Source: Nepenthes gracilis
Taxonomy: Eukaryota; Streptophyta; Magnoliopsida; Caryophyllales; Nepenthaceae
Assembly (NCBI GenBank): GCA_033239525.1
Contig: BSYO01000004.1
Coordinates: 11,570,037-11,634,036, forward strand
Direction of reading: 5' to 3'
DNA: 64,000 bases
Positions 34,359 to 45,584 of the stretch are shown one piece after another. Both the position numbers and the translations under genes were made by a program. Numbering within the stretch: the first letter of the stretch is position 1; every line of letters begins with the position of its first letter. The notes beneath the pieces are model-generated. The model searched no databases. It saw nothing but the letters and a program-made list of their open reading frames with translations, and was not told where the DNA came from.

Positions 34359-34694
34359 ATGCCTTCACCCCTTACCAAATTCTTCACTCATAATTGTCCA
34401 AATGTTGACGCAATTCTGGACTCCGAGAACTTATCCGACGGTTTCCTTCTGACGAATAAGGACCAGAACAAGGCTCCTGTACTCATTACTATCCCACCGT
34501 TGCAAGGGTTGAATAATTCGGACCCTGCAGCCTTGGTTGTGGATCATACCAGCGACGCAGTATCCCACAACAAAGGTAAACATCCACTGTTGTCTACTGA
34601 TGATTTTGTTCAGTCGGATGCTAAGTTGGAAAACAAGAAAATTGAGGCTCTGCATCTTATTTCGAGGTGTGGTTCCTTTGTTAAATCCTCGTAA
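34359..34694 (+). pseudogene. Unidentified ORF in gene-carrying element
   Basis: A 111-codon open frame (FLLTNKDQNKAPVLITIPP, LENKKIEALHL) that is acidic and soluble-looking, overlapping the end of the previous frame. I recognise no family. It may be retroelement leader or part of a captured exon. Confidence 0.3.
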
Positions 34695-34863
34695 ATAGTC
34701 TGGTGTGGAAAATACTTCAGTTTCTCCCTCCACCTATTGCCAATCCAAACACCAAGTCCATAACAAATTTTAAGTTTTGTTCGTGTTTTCATCTTAGGCT
34801 CATTGAGCTGTTTAGTGGTTTTGCTCTTTGGTGGCATGTAAGTCCTAAGAGCCTCAATCGCCT

Positions 34864-35832
34864 TTGGCAACTGCAATCATGATTATGGTTGCACACGAGA
34901 GGTTGGGATACATAAGTTTGTCCCTATCAAGGCAGATACCCCCTCGGGCCTTAGAAAAGAATTCAGATCCTCCACCGCAGGACCAACTCGGTTGGTGGTG
35001 TATTCATGCTACCATCAACTCCTCTTCATTAGAAGATCATATTGGTTGCAAGGCTAGTACCGAAACTGATGAAGATGGGGGTAATGTGTCCTGGTGGTAT
35101 GGCTTGGAAGCAAACTCAATATAAGAGAATTCAATCCCTCCATTGCGGGACAAATTTGAATTGTGCACCTCCCTTAACCCGCCAATGAGAACAAACCCCT
35201 CTAGTTGCAAAATGCCTTGTCTGGAAGGAAGACAAAATGTCTAGGCTGAATCGGCAAATGGTGTAGCTATCCTCCAAATATCCCTCGTCGCCATAGCCTT
35301 TGCTGCTGGGCATTATTTGCTATATTGTTGGAGCTGCCAATATATTACCATTGTTTGTACGGGTGATACGGATGTTTATGAGGTAATGAAGTTCTCACAG
35401 CTGGAAAGACAGGGCTCCCCCTACCAGGTTGGCAGTTTTACCTGGTTTGCAACCCCTGGGCCTTCCCTGCAACGTGCCAAATCATGGACAAGTGAGGGTA
35501 ACAAGGGAGCAGTCCTCAATGTGCCTGCAAACTTTACAACAATAGCTGGTAGACGTCATCGAGAGGCTGAATCCAAGGCTTTTGGACAACCAGGAGCTGG
35601 CAATGGGGGACCTTGGAAGCCTGATGCGTCGGGAGTTAACCATAGCAATCTTAAGCTGTTTGCGGACGTGGATGTTGTTAAAGAAGCAGCAGAAGCAACC
35701 ATGCAAGAAGGAGAGCTCATACACGCCCCTGAAGGCAACAAAAAATTCCAGCAACAAAGGGGTTGTGCTGCCCGGCAACGTGTGACTTTGAGGCTGCTGA
35801 CCTCTTGGTGTGACATCCCGTGGGTGAAAATG
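34864..35832 (+). pseudogene. Unidentified captured-like segment
   Basis: In the same frame as the DUF726 and FKBP pieces downstream, this stretch has only two stops (35122 and about 35239) in almost 1 kb. Segments such as LGYISLSLSRQIPPRALEK, WWCIHATINSSSLEDHIG and NHSNLKLFADVDVVKEAAEA look like protein sequence. The family is not recognised. The fragments probably come from more than one exon or gene. Confidence 0.35.
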
Positions 35833-35972
35833 GAAGCCATAGAAACTATGATGGCTCCAACGCTGGGCACTCTTATCCCTGTAATTGGAGCAAGTGGTTT
35901 TGTAGCTGCTGCAAGTGCTGTTGGAACTGTTGCTGGCTCTATTGCAATCGCTACCTCATTTGGGGCTGAGCT
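35833..35972 (+). pseudogene. Captured DUF726/TMCO4-like gene fragment
   Basis: The frame reads APTLGTLIPVIGASGFVAAA and ASAVGTVAGSIAIATSFGAE. This Gly/Ala-rich membrane-like segment is characteristic of plant DUF726 (TMCO4-like) proteins, where it precedes the alpha/beta-hydrolase part. Only about 45 residues are present and the similarity stops abruptly at 35970, at the join to the next fragment. A TGA at 35998 separates it from the FKBP piece in the same frame. Identification is from memory of the family and needs a search. Confidence 0.65.
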
Positions 35973-36000
35973 ATTTGAGTTCCAGACTGACATAGAGTGA

Positions 36001-36150
36001 GTCATTGAGGGTCTAAACCGAGCTGTTATGGCAGTAAAGAAAGGAGAGGTGGGCCTTTTGACAATAGCACCTGAATATGCTTTTTGCTCTTCGGGGTTCC
36101 AGCATGAGCTGGCGGTAGGTCCTCACAACTCCACCATTTATTATGAAGCC
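36001..36150 (+). pseudogene. Captured FKBP (ROF1/FKBP62-like) fragment
   Basis: The frame reads VIEGLNRAVMAVKKGEVGLL, TIAPEYAF and HNSTIYYE. This matches the end of an FKBP peptidyl-prolyl isomerase domain (usual VIxGLDxAVxxMKKGE, TxxPEYAFGS, PPNSTVxYE) of the multi-FKBP plant proteins ROF1/FKBP62. The Phe/Tyr-lined pocket is incomplete and the fragment is about 50 residues, so no enzyme could result. Similarity stops at YYE, a plausible exon border, which suggests capture of a spliced or exonic piece. Confidence 0.78.
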
Positions 36151-37146
36151 AAGCAATTTGAAGCCTGCAGCACTCTCTTGCATGTTAAATCCTCCGTTGC
36201 AACAACCAGTAAGGTTGAGTTCCACCCGATTCAAAGGGTTGCTCGCCTCAACCTATCAACAATCCTTAATCGTCTCAGCGATGTCGTTTGTGACACAAAA
36301 CCAACTACAACTACAAGGAACCCGGCTCGTATGAGCTGTGCCAATTACAAGAGAAATGAGTGCTTTGGAGTCCTAACCGCCGATAGTGCTGATTTTGGCT
36401 TGGGGAACAAAGCTGACCCATTTGTAGGCTCCATTCCTTGGGTTAATGGGTGGTCTCTCAACGTCCAGCATGCGGTGCTCTATGTTTTTCAGGTCTGGAT
36501 CGCCCTTATGTTAGTGGCAAAGACAGCTGACAAACTTAACCACCAGGACATTGCCTCGGCGGGTCAGGTCGAAGCTGTTCGAGCTCTTATCTACACTGGA
36601 ACTACCAAGAAGCCGTGCACTCACTTTCATGACTTTGTGCTCACCTTAACTGCACTTCGACAGAAGCAGGACCAAATGGAGAAGGGGCAGCTCGAGTTTG
36701 GCCCGAAGAGGAACAGCGGCATTATTGGGGAATTCTGTGCCCCACCCTGCGCGGCACGATGCACAGCCCTGGAGGGGTGTGTGAGGTTGTTTACAAGGAT
36801 GGGCTTTGACGTCAACCTTGCTGACACCAAGGGCAACACACCGCTCATACTGACAGTAATAGATGGGCCCGGCTGGGTGTGTGAGGGCTTACTTTTACGA
36901 CAAGCCCACTGCGATGCTACGGACTCCAAATGGGACGTTGCTCTTCTGCATGTAAGGAAACACAGTGGGCCTCTAGACATGCTTCCGCTGATGATGGGGG
37001 TCGACAATTTCACCATGGTGCCACATTATCAGACTTCTCTCTTGATCAACCTTGAGGACAATGTTGTTCTGATGGGAACGGCAATGTTACATACTCGTCC
37101 ATACACCCTCCAAAGCTGGATGACAATCTTCACTCACAGTAATTGA
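36028..37146 (+). pseudogene. Chimeric 372-codon ORF in gene-carrying element
   Basis: The longest open frame of the window. It begins at an internal ATG of the FKBP fragment, runs through unidentified segments (FGVLTADSADFGLGNKAD, WSLNVQHAVLYVFQVW, a possible membrane helix, HQDIASAGQVEAVRAL), reaches an ankyrin-like stretch, and ends inside the 3' LTR. It is a chimera rather than a host gene: its similarity changes several times, it lies between LTRs, and it ends in LTR sequence. Whether it is transcribed from the LTR and translated cannot be seen here. Confidence 0.6.
36799..36975 (+). pseudogene. Captured ankyrin-repeat fragment
   Basis: GFDVNLADTKGNTPLILTVI and LLLRQAHCDATDSKWDVALL contain two ankyrin-type units (D-x-N-x-x-D-x-x-G-N-T-P-L). 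The second unit has lost its G-x-T-P-L turn. Part of the chimeric ORF 36028-37146. Confidence 0.65.
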
Positions 37147-37500
37147 ACCGGATATGACGGATCTCATTCTCTACTTTTATTCCCTTTGGTTGTTTCCCAT
37201 TTCCCCGTTTCCCGTGCTTGTTCCCCATTTTCCCGTTTCCCGTACCTGTTCCCCGTGCCCTTATATATGATGCAGCTAAGAATATAAAGGGAATATGATA
37301 TTTTGCCTCAACTATCTCTCTCTCTCTCCCTCCCTACTCTCTCCTCTCTCGTGCTATTTTCCTCTCCCTCTTCCCTCAACATATTTCTCTTCCCTTGGTT
37401 TACCCTAATCGCCTTCCTCCTCCACCAGAACTCCCCTCTCCCTTCACTCCGTTCGCCATTAACGATGAATCTACCAACCAACGCTGAGAAGCACGCATCA
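37085..37500 (+). repeat. 3' LTR of gene-carrying element
   Basis: Starts TGTTACATACTCG and ends GCACGCATCA. The purine stretch GATGGGAACGGCAA directly before it may be the polypurine tract. Confidence 0.9.
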
Positions 37501-37505
37501 CACAT
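37501..37505. repeat. Target-site duplication (right), CACAT
   Basis: Exact match to 33302-33306. Confidence 0.92.
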
Positions 37506-38477
37506 TGACCTCCACATCGACATAGATGCAAGCAAATACAATACTGGTCAAGGACTTCGTGTGAAAATCTGTAAATAGGGATTGCCCACCGCACTAGCAA
37601 TGTAATTGAGCTCCTCCAGAGTCCATACTTCTATAGGAATGTTAAAACAAGACTCAAATAGAGATTGTACAACGTTCATCCTTAGCCAATGAAATCCCCA
37701 ATTCTCGTACTTTCAGAAAAATGGGTTCTCCGAAGAAAGACCAAGGATCTCCCTCTCAAACATTCCTCATACAAGCAGTATCAGCAAACCGAAAAACGAA
37801 TAAACCAGTCGAGTCCATCAGATACCTGCATAAGACGACTATTGCCCCACATCCTCTTGACAACAGCCTCCACATAGGAAACGCAGCCAATGAAGTAGCC
37901 CACCAAAGTATATTCCCACCTCTCAGATCCATCGACAACCACAGAGGCCGGCGGCCTAACAGTCAACCAACCACCAACCGAGGACGGAGGGAAGAACTTC
38001 ATGGACACTTTCTGACTGGGCAAAGAACACACAACCATGTCGGCCCAGCTACGAGAAGAGGAGACGGTCAATGTATCCTTACTCAGTTGGAACCCACAAT
38101 CCCCACCTGACACAATGGGCATTGACAAATCAAGCAGAATAAGCACAGGGGACAAGGAATTTATAGTGTTACCCTGAATCCAGAGCATCACTGCGAAGAA
38201 AGCCATTATTCAGCATAACTCTAGCAACACTGGAAACTTTAATGCAGTTGGAGATTAGGGCTTCCACTAAATCAGAGGTCGTAATCAATGGCACCAACCC
38301 ATCTTTAACTTTGAAAGCATCTGAAAGCCGAATCAGCTCAGCAAGGGAGGAGAAAATACGGGAGAACTCACCGCAGGCCGGACCCAGGAAACAGAAGCGC
38401 CACCTGGGGGAGTAGAAGCACGAGATGATGAAGAAGGAGGGAGAGAGGGAGAAAGAGGCGGCGCCGGAAGAAGCCAT
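37501..38477 (-). pseudogene. LINE ORF1, N-terminal part with DUF4283
   Basis: Starts at ATG 38477 (MASSGAASFSLSP). The first frame carries EFSRIFSSLAELIRLSDAFK and DLVEALISNC and ends at 38169. The second frame (38206-37781) carries WADMVVCSLPSQKVSMKFFP and WEYTLVGYFIG, the DUF4283 entry. It continues in a third frame to LFTDFHTKSLTSIVFAC and VDVEVNV at the insertion point. One frameshift lies near 38170-38200 and another near 37790. ORF1 would bind LINE RNA. The 5' UTR is probably 38478-38714. Confidence 0.85.
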
Positions 38478-38714
38478 TAGGCCGGCGGAAAGAGCCGCTA
38501 GGGTTGAGGCCGAAGAAGGAAGGAGAGGCTTGGAGAGGTTTGAACTACGTATTTTGTGGCATCTGTTGGAAATACGAAGCCACCCACAATCATCATGAAG
38601 GAAACTTGGCAGTCGACGACATGAAAAACTCAGAAGGATGTGCAAGAAAAAAATGCTAGAATTGACCTTTTCGCAAATGCAGAACATAACAACCCACTTT
38701 TCGCAAATCCGCAA

Positions 38715-39279
38715 TTAATATGTGCCCAAAAATGCTCCTCAACGTCATTATATCATGGGTTAAATCGTTTTTTTTTTTTTATAGAGTATGAAGATAATTA
38801 GTTCATCAATTGTTTAATTGTTTATGGATTCTTGTTTTTATCAAAGATTAGATATAATAAAGAAATAACTCGACTGATAAAATTATAACTAAAATATATA
38901 AAATTACAGTTTTTACCATGGTAAAAAATAACTAAATTATTATCACTTTTTTGTGAAGTAAATGTAACAACATAAAACCGATCCTTTTCAGACCATGCAG
39001 AGTATATGGCGTTCAACATTGATAGATATCTCAGAACGCAATTATACACTAAGCCATGATAGATGTTACATTTATGGAGTTGTTTTGGTTACGGTGGATG
39101 ATGTGTGATGCATTAAGGGCACGAAAGAATTATCACTATACAACGTTTATGCCTTTTAAAAATATAAAATAAATTATTTATTGATAATTTCATGAATAAA
39201 TGAAAAAGAGTTCGTCACAATCAACCTGTAATTGGAAAAAAAAATACATACTACGCTCAATTTATCTGATAAGTATAGC
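38715..39279. other. AT-rich intergenic, no gene seen
   Basis: Only AT-rich DNA with a poly(T) run at 38768. No coding or terminal-repeat signal recognised. Confidence 0.5.
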
Positions 39280-39755
39280 TGTAAATGGGCCCACCTGATA
39301 AAGGGCCGCTCAGGCTATAATGCAATATGGGTTGGACTGACATCGAGGCTTATGAACATAGTCCATCAAGATCCCATGCTATAAACTGTTGAATCGTGCC
39401 CATCGTACACACGATCCCACGGCCAGAGACCTTAACTGATTCAATTTGACCATCATGACGTCACGAGTCATGAGGAAATGGATAAGAAAAGAATTGTCTG
39501 AGTATCATATAAAAGGAAAAAACGCCCAACGATAAAGGGTAATCCAGAAAAAACAGATCCAGACCTCTTAAGTATACATCTCATTACTTGGACTACTGCT
39601 TGAACAAAATATTAGACTAAATTTCCTCTTATTTTTCCTTTAAAACTCATTTTCTATCTTCAAAATAGAATTGATTTGAGTGTCAGAGTGTCTATTGGGG
39701 AGTAAACCCTAATTGTCCTCTGATACTTGGTTTTAATTGTGGTACGCAGGTCTTG
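39280..39755 (+). mobile_element. gypsy-type LTR remnant, second copy of type at 0.8-1.8 kb
   Basis: TTGATTTGAGTGTCAGAGTG at 39671-39690 matches the TTGAGCGTCGGAGTG signature of the LTR at 1.7 kb, preceded by an LTR-like leader and TGTAAATGGGCCCACCTG at the start. No internal region or partner LTR. Confidence 0.5.
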
Positions 39756-40184
39756 GACTGTAAGAAATGGAGGAGAGATCCAATTTATAAAGAAAGCATG
39801 ATCAAATTCCGTCACAAATCAAAATCGCTGAAACACATCATTATCACATTATTTTTTTTTAATTTTAATTAATTATTACTGGAGTACATAATTCCCATGC
39901 ATTTTAATAAGTTAAAAAATCAAATATAATTATTAAAAAATATGATTTTAATATTTTTATTATTGTCTTATGAAATTTTCGACTAAGCAAGCAGCTGTCG
40001 AGGCAATCTCTAAAAGATGACTCCGTGTCCACCATGATAGTGCCATTCCTTCTGTTTTTTTTCAAAAAAAAAAATTAAATTTTGTTTTTGAAAATAACAT
40101 CCTTAAAAGGGCATTCATGAATATATGTACAGATAAATTTTGAGCGAATTTAACAAAAAATTATATATTTACATGGGCAATATT
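39756..40184. other. AT-rich intergenic, no gene seen
   Basis: Nothing recognised, except that about 65 bp before the gypsy element (40120-40189) resembles 46720-46785 beyond its other end. Confidence 0.5.
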
Positions 40185-40189
40185 AATGG
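40185..40189. repeat. Target-site duplication (left), AATGG
   Basis: AATGG versus AATGT at 46681-46685; one mismatch. Confidence 0.6.
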
Positions 40190-42346
40190 TGTGACAGAAC
40201 GGGTCATAATCTATTAATAATCTCTGTCAATAATTATACACATAATCAGAATAATAAACTATGTATGAAAGACATACAATTGCATGACTTAAAATTTCAT
40301 TCTCATGCACAGGATCAAAACTGGCCAGCCATCAAGTCGACCTCTTCTAGCTCAGTCACAACTTAACCGCCCGAGGTTCCGAGTCAATCGGCTATAGAAC
40401 ATAACCAAAGACATAAAAGATACCACCAGGAATCAAAATTTCTTAAATCATAAAAATTTAACAGAAGTATTTAAATATCATTTTATTTACACGGTAGAAT
40501 TATTATACAAAAATTTTCAAAATGACTACAAATTTTATCGGGGTTGATCATATACAACTACATAAATCCCGAACGTCCTTCCTATTTAGGTAGTTCGTCC
40601 GACTTCACTCTTTCTCGTTTGGAATAAATTTCATACATAAGTAAATGCGATGGTAAAACAAGAAGAAATGAGCGATTTGCTTAGCAAGGTACTAGTTAAA
40701 CAAAAACATGCATAAATATAATCTTCAAACGAAATTAAAAGAATTAGAAAGAAAGCATTTTGCATACATAAGCATAATACATGGACAAAAACATCTTCAT
40801 GAGAACCGGTTTCCAAAACAATTGCAAATTCAAAACCAAAATTTAGAAACTAGCTACATTTAAAATCTATAAGTTTAGAAACATGTGAAAACATTAAAAA
40901 CCATCAAAACCGACTACATTTAAAGCTGCAAACTACTCGACTATCACATATCAAACTTGGTTACATTTAAAGTCTTCAACTATTAAACTCCATAATAAGC
41001 TCACATATTATCAACGGGTAGGTGCGCTAAAATTACATTTAAGCATGAGAAGTAATTAGATCTCTCTTATCACATATCAAAACTGGGAAATATTTAAGAT
41101 AATAAACATCTATGACAAATCATTAGAACTGGCCCATTTTTATACTCAGGCCCTCCTTCTCCTTCCACTTATCACATATCAAAACCGGGTTACATTTAAA
41201 ATCTACAATTATTCGATTTCTTTCTAATCTTAGTCTTACATTTTTCTTAAGCCTCGCAACTATTCACCATCAAAACTGTTTTTAAGTTTCAAATGACCAA
41301 AATCCTTAAAAAGCAAGTTACTTTTACAAACAGCATGCAAACGGTTAAGATCTTAAATATGCAAACTGATTCGTTAACAGTAATTAAACATGCAGATAAC
41401 TTTTCTATACACAATTTTCAAGTATGAACCGTGGAATAAAGCCTCACATATAAAACATAACACATGTGCTGATCATAAAATTACTTCATTAAGCATGAGA
41501 AGTAATTATCATGATATGCATCGCATAGAAACATGTCGAAAAACATTAGAATAATAAACAACTAAGGACAAAACAAGGGGTACACTTACCTGATCTACGA
41601 ACTCCCTTACTAAACTTCGACCTGGATTTCTTCCTCTCCTTCTCCTTCATACTTTTCCCAAATTTTTTTAGTGTCTTTCCTTAACCCTTAACTCTAATAT
41701 TTATAAGCAACGGGGTAGGTGCAAGTAGGTGAAAGCAGGCCACCTACTTAGTATTTCTTTTCTCACTAGATCTCTCTTTTCAGAAGGTCAATGAAATAGG
41801 TGGGAGTAGGGTATGGACTTATACTGATTCTGATGATCATCTTACTAACTCCCATTCACACTCAAAGTCATTGGTCTCTTTTCTAGGCCCTCAGTATCTT
41901 TCCAAGTTCTCAGACTCTTTCTAATTTCTTCAGTCTTTTTTCCTAGTCTCCCAAATGATCTCGATTTCTTTCTAATTTTCTCTGTCTCTCTCTAAGTTCT
42001 AAACAACTCTTTCTAAGTCCTCGAATGTTACTGTTCATTTTACAGAATGCGATTTTCTTGGTTATTTTGGTTATCTCATTGTTTTCGGTGAACTACATTA
42101 TTCCGGTCAACAGTGTTAATTTGGTCTACAATTTTAATTCCCGTAAACTATTCTATTTTCGATTAACTCTCTGGTCGGTCAACAATTCAATCTATCCCTC
42201 AACAAGCTAATTCTTTAAGCAGGTCAATCTTTCCATTTCGGCAAAAATATCCACTCCGATAGAAAATCCACTCTGGCCAATATTCTATCTAGGCTAATTT
42301 TTCCATTAAGACTGAGAGGCTAAATCCTAGAAACCTGACCCTTACA
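40190..42346 (-). repeat. 3' LTR, long form
   Basis: About 2157 bp. It includes a segment (about 40270-41385) missing from the other LTR, in which CACATATCAAAACCGGGTTA / ACATTTAAA motifs recur at uneven spacing. Confidence 0.82.
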
Positions 42347-42362
42347 ATTCCTTCCCACTTAA
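42347..42362 (-). other. Polypurine tract
   Basis: The minus strand reads TTAAGTGGGAAGGAAT next to the LTR start TGTAAGGG, the typical chromovirus arrangement. Confidence 0.75.
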
Positions 42363-43063
42363 AAAAATTTCGTCCTTAAAATTTAACGAGTCTCAAAATT
42401 ATTGTTCACTTGGATCCTCAATCTTATTCCAAAATTTCTAGGACCACATACTGCCGCTGCACTATTCTGCTTGATTATTCTCTTACAAGTCTCATTCATT
42501 GGTTCTTTTCAAACACTTAGGTTACACAACTATTATAGACCCAAGGAAATTCCAAGGATGTCAATATTCCTACTGCAAAGCCTATAAATCTTCAAAGCAA
42601 CGATCCCAATGGCTCACACCGACTACGATTGGACTAATTCCGATCATGGGTAGTTCCCCCACTTAATAAATCAACTGCCAAGATGGCACTATGGATGCAA
42701 ATCAATCTTATATCCAAATGCCTTTGGTCCTTTATCAAATGCGCTTATCGCTTAATACCTAATAGCATATTCAACATAACAATTTTCCTTAATCACACTC
42801 ATACTCAAAATTAGATCAAAGCTCAACCTCAAATCAAACCAACTTTCAGCTCAACCCATCACATCTACAGAGACTTAAGAAAAATTATTACAAACCTTGA
42901 TATAATTAGTATAAAATCCATGATCCTTGAACAAATGAACAAACTCGTGAAATACAAATAGAATATAGATTTGAAATCCCAAAATAACACATACAATGAA
43001 AAATATCAAGATTCGAGAATCTTACTTTCCACCACCTTCATTACTTGTTGAGACGTCGGCCTC
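42363..43063 (-). other. 3' internal non-coding region of gypsy element
   Basis: No protein motif seen. A shortened, altered version of the same sequence recurs at about 43660-44290. Confidence 0.6.
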
Positions 43064-44290
43064 ATTCAAATGACCAAAATCCTTAAAAGCAAGTTACTTT
43101 TACAAAACAGGCTACAAACGCCTTGACACATTTGATTGGTCTCTGATTTTTAAGTATGAACCGTGGGTTATAAAACATAACACACTTCTCCAATTGAGGG
43201 CAATTTCTTATCATATGCAAAAACCCAACTGATCTACAAACTCCTTACTAAACTTCAACTGGATTTCTTCCCTCCTTTGTAACAAAGTCCCAACATTTTA
43301 GAATAAGGCTTGTCCTTACTTGTAAATCTTTTTCCCACTAGAATGAGGGTGTAGGGTTGGACTTTGTCGATTATCATCTTACTAACTCTCGTTCACACTT
43401 GAGTCCTTGGTCTCTTTTGATGCTCTTTTAATTTCTTGAGGATGATGATCTCGAATTCTTTCCTTCTCCTAAGTTCTAAACAATGCCTTGCCTATTTCCT
43501 TGAATAGTCCCTTGGTACTAGAACTATAACTATTCCGGCTAATTTTGGCTACAATTTTAATTCCGACTATTATAGACATCCTCTTTTCTTAAAATTCTTT
43601 CATCGCCGAAAAAGCTCTTTCGATATTCAGGCTGAAATAATGGCTTTGTCCAACACCTCCCCAGTCTTAAAATTATTGTTCACTTGGATCCTTAATCTTA
43701 TTCTAAAATTTCTAGGACCACATGACAAATTATTTTCTAAGTCTCATCCGTTCTTTTCAGGCACTTAGGTTACTCTTATAGCCGAGGAAATTCAAGGATG
43801 AACCTTCGGAAAAGCTATAAATCCTCCGGCAACGATCGATGGCTCACTCCTCTTGATTGGAGTAATTCCGATCATGGGTCTCTCCCCCACTTAATAAAAA
43901 GGGTAACTACCCACAATTGATGATACTATGGATGCAAATCAATCTTAGAAAAGATCGGTACTACCCAAATGCGCCATCGCTTAATACCCAATAGCATATT
44001 CAGCATAACATTTTTCCTTAATCACACTCATACTCAAAATTAGATCAAAGCTCGGTACCTCAAATCAAACCAATTCAGCCCAACCCATCACATCTACAAA
44101 CTTAAGAAAAATTATTACAAACCTTGATATAATTAGTATAAAATCCATGATCCTTGAACAAATGAACAAACTCAGGAAATATAAATAGAATATAGATTTG
44201 AAATCCCAAAATAACACATACTCTGAAATATCAAGATTCGAGAATCTTACTCTCCACCACCTCTGTTGAGACGTCGGCCTCATTTTAAAC
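43064..44290. other. Interleaved mosaic of LTR, internal and gag sequence
   Basis: Short blocks alternate between two sources while both stay collinear. From 43064 to about 43680 the text switches between LTR sequence (41285-42420) and gag sequence (44330-44640). For example AATTGAGGGCAATTTCTTAT (gag) is followed by ACTGATCTACAAACTCC (LTR), then TTGTAACAAAGTCCCAACAT (gag), then TTTTCCCACTAG (LTR), then AATGAGGGTG (gag). From 43680 to 44290 a compressed copy of 42380-43060 follows, with foreign CGGTAC-type inserts. Either an assembly consensus error or extreme template switching. Confidence 0.75.
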
Positions 44291-45175
44291 GCTTGACATG
44301 GAGCCCGGTTAGTGCAGGTGATGTGGTTCACTTCAATTGAGGGCAATTTCTTATCATATGCCCCAACTGTCCACAATTGTAACAAAGTCCCAACATTTTA
44401 GAATAAGGCTTGTCCTCATGCAACTTCCCGCAATGAGGGTGCGGGTTGGTGCTATTTGTTGAGGTTGATCTTTCCTTGGGACTCCGGATGCCTCGGATGC
44501 CTTGCCTTCTTCGGGGGCCTCTCTAGTCCCATACTAGAACTGGCTCCTGAGCCACTCCGACTAGACATCCTCTTCTTAAAAAATTCATCTCTTTCAAGCT
44601 CTTTCTCAAAAATAATGGCTTTGTCCAACACCCCCATAAGTCGACAGTTTCAACGTCGACAAATATTTTCTAATGTCATCTCTTAAGCCTTGAGAGAACC
44701 TTCTTGCCTTCATATTCTCCTCCTCCAGTATATACGGAGTACAACGGGATAACTCTGTGAACTAGGCGTCGTACTCGACCACTGTATGATTACCCTATCT
44801 TAACCGTAAAAACTCATCCTCTTTCGGCCCACGGAAACTGCTAGGAAAATATTTCTCGATAAAAGCCGCCTCAAATATGGTCCAAGTAATTTCATTCTCC
44901 GGCACCTCAAATACTCTTTTCTGCATTTTCTACCAGTGATGGGCTTCTCCCTACAATTTATGAGTCCCGAATAGGATTCTATCCTCGACCGAATATTTAA
45001 TAGCCGCAAACACCTTCTTAAACCGCTGGATCCAAGTATCTGCTTTTATTGGATCTGATTCTCCCAAGAACTCTGAAACTCGCTTAAGCGTGAAGCGATC
45101 ATACGCCGATGTCTCCTGGCCAACGGGGACTGAAGCCAAACTATGTAGCCCCATGGCTTCCATAACATTGGCCAT
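44291..45175 (-). pseudogene. gypsy gag (retrotransposon gag domain and zinc knuckle), broken
   Basis: The frame from 45175 starts MANVMEAMGLHSLASVP and carries FLGESDPIKADTWIQRFKKV, the usual P-x-x-A-x-x-W start of the retrotransposon gag domain. It changes frame near 44950 (EKYFPSSFR-like sequence near 44850) and again at the frame 44637-44452 (LDKAIIFEKELERDEFFKKR). The zinc knuckle with C-x2-C-G-x-x-G-H lies at about 44345-44390 in a further frame. At least three frameshifts and some stops. Gag would form the particle. Confidence 0.85.
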
Positions 45176-45571
45176 TCTTCCTAATATATTAAAGTACTCG
45201 GCCTCCCAGTCCTAAAAATTGCGAGCAGCCCATTTTCCTCTACTTGCCATCCTATTATCCTATAACCAAAATATCATAGCATCAGTTAATCCAATATATT
45301 TAGATTAAAAGAAAGGGTCAACAATTATTCATTGTATTTAAAGATTAAACCCCCGAGTTTCATACACCATACACCTCGGTCATTTTATCTATCTCGATCC
45401 TTAGTTACACCACGACCCTTAATATCCATCTTGGTCCTAAATTTCACCACGGTCCTTAAGGGGTTACTCACCTTAACATTCTATCTATTCCTAATTACCC
45501 TTATCCTACTTTCACCCAAATTAAACCTAAGCTTCCGTTTTAAGATCGATCAACCATAATACATCTCTTTT

Positions 45572-45582
45572 CTCTAATACCA
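45572..45582 (-). other. Primer binding site, tRNA-iMet type
   Basis: The minus strand reads TGGTATTAGAG, one transition away from TGGTATCAGAG, two bases inside the 5' LTR. Confidence 0.85.
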
Positions 45583-45584
45583 TC

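Larger units (their letters stand above)
33307..37500 (+). mobile_element. Gene-fragment-carrying LTR retrotransposon
   Basis: A 4.19-kb element with LTRs of 394 and 416 bp that differ at roughly 18 positions plus a few small indels, and an exact TSD CACAT in the LINE ORF1. There is no gag-pol. Instead the internal region carries, all on the plus strand and largely in one frame, pieces that read like a DUF726 (TMCO4-like) protein, an FKBP-type peptidyl-prolyl isomerase and an ankyrin-repeat protein, plus other protein-like stretches I cannot name. This is the hallmark of retroelement-mediated gene-fragment capture. Sequence after the 5' LTR reads TTTGGTGCTCTCATTGAGAC, similar to the start of some Tat-type gypsy elements (inference). 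Confidence 0.88.
32140..38714 (-). mobile_element. L1-type LINE, minus strand, split by LTR element
   Basis: ORF1 runs from 38477 leftwards to 37501, is interrupted by the LTR element 33307-37500, and resumes at 33306. ORF2 starts near 32690 and is lost after the endonuclease, at the junction with the old gypsy LTR near 32.1 kb. Removing the insert and one TSD copy rejoins the reading frame exactly at codons N-V-A-L-P. The LINE is far better preserved than the one at 21-23 kb, with only one or two frame breaks in ORF1. The 3' end is missing. Confidence 0.88.

Noticed and set aside
36028..37146. Longest open frame taken as an intact host gene
   Set aside because: It starts inside an FKBP fragment, changes similarity several times and ends in the 3' LTR, so it is a chimera within a retroelement.
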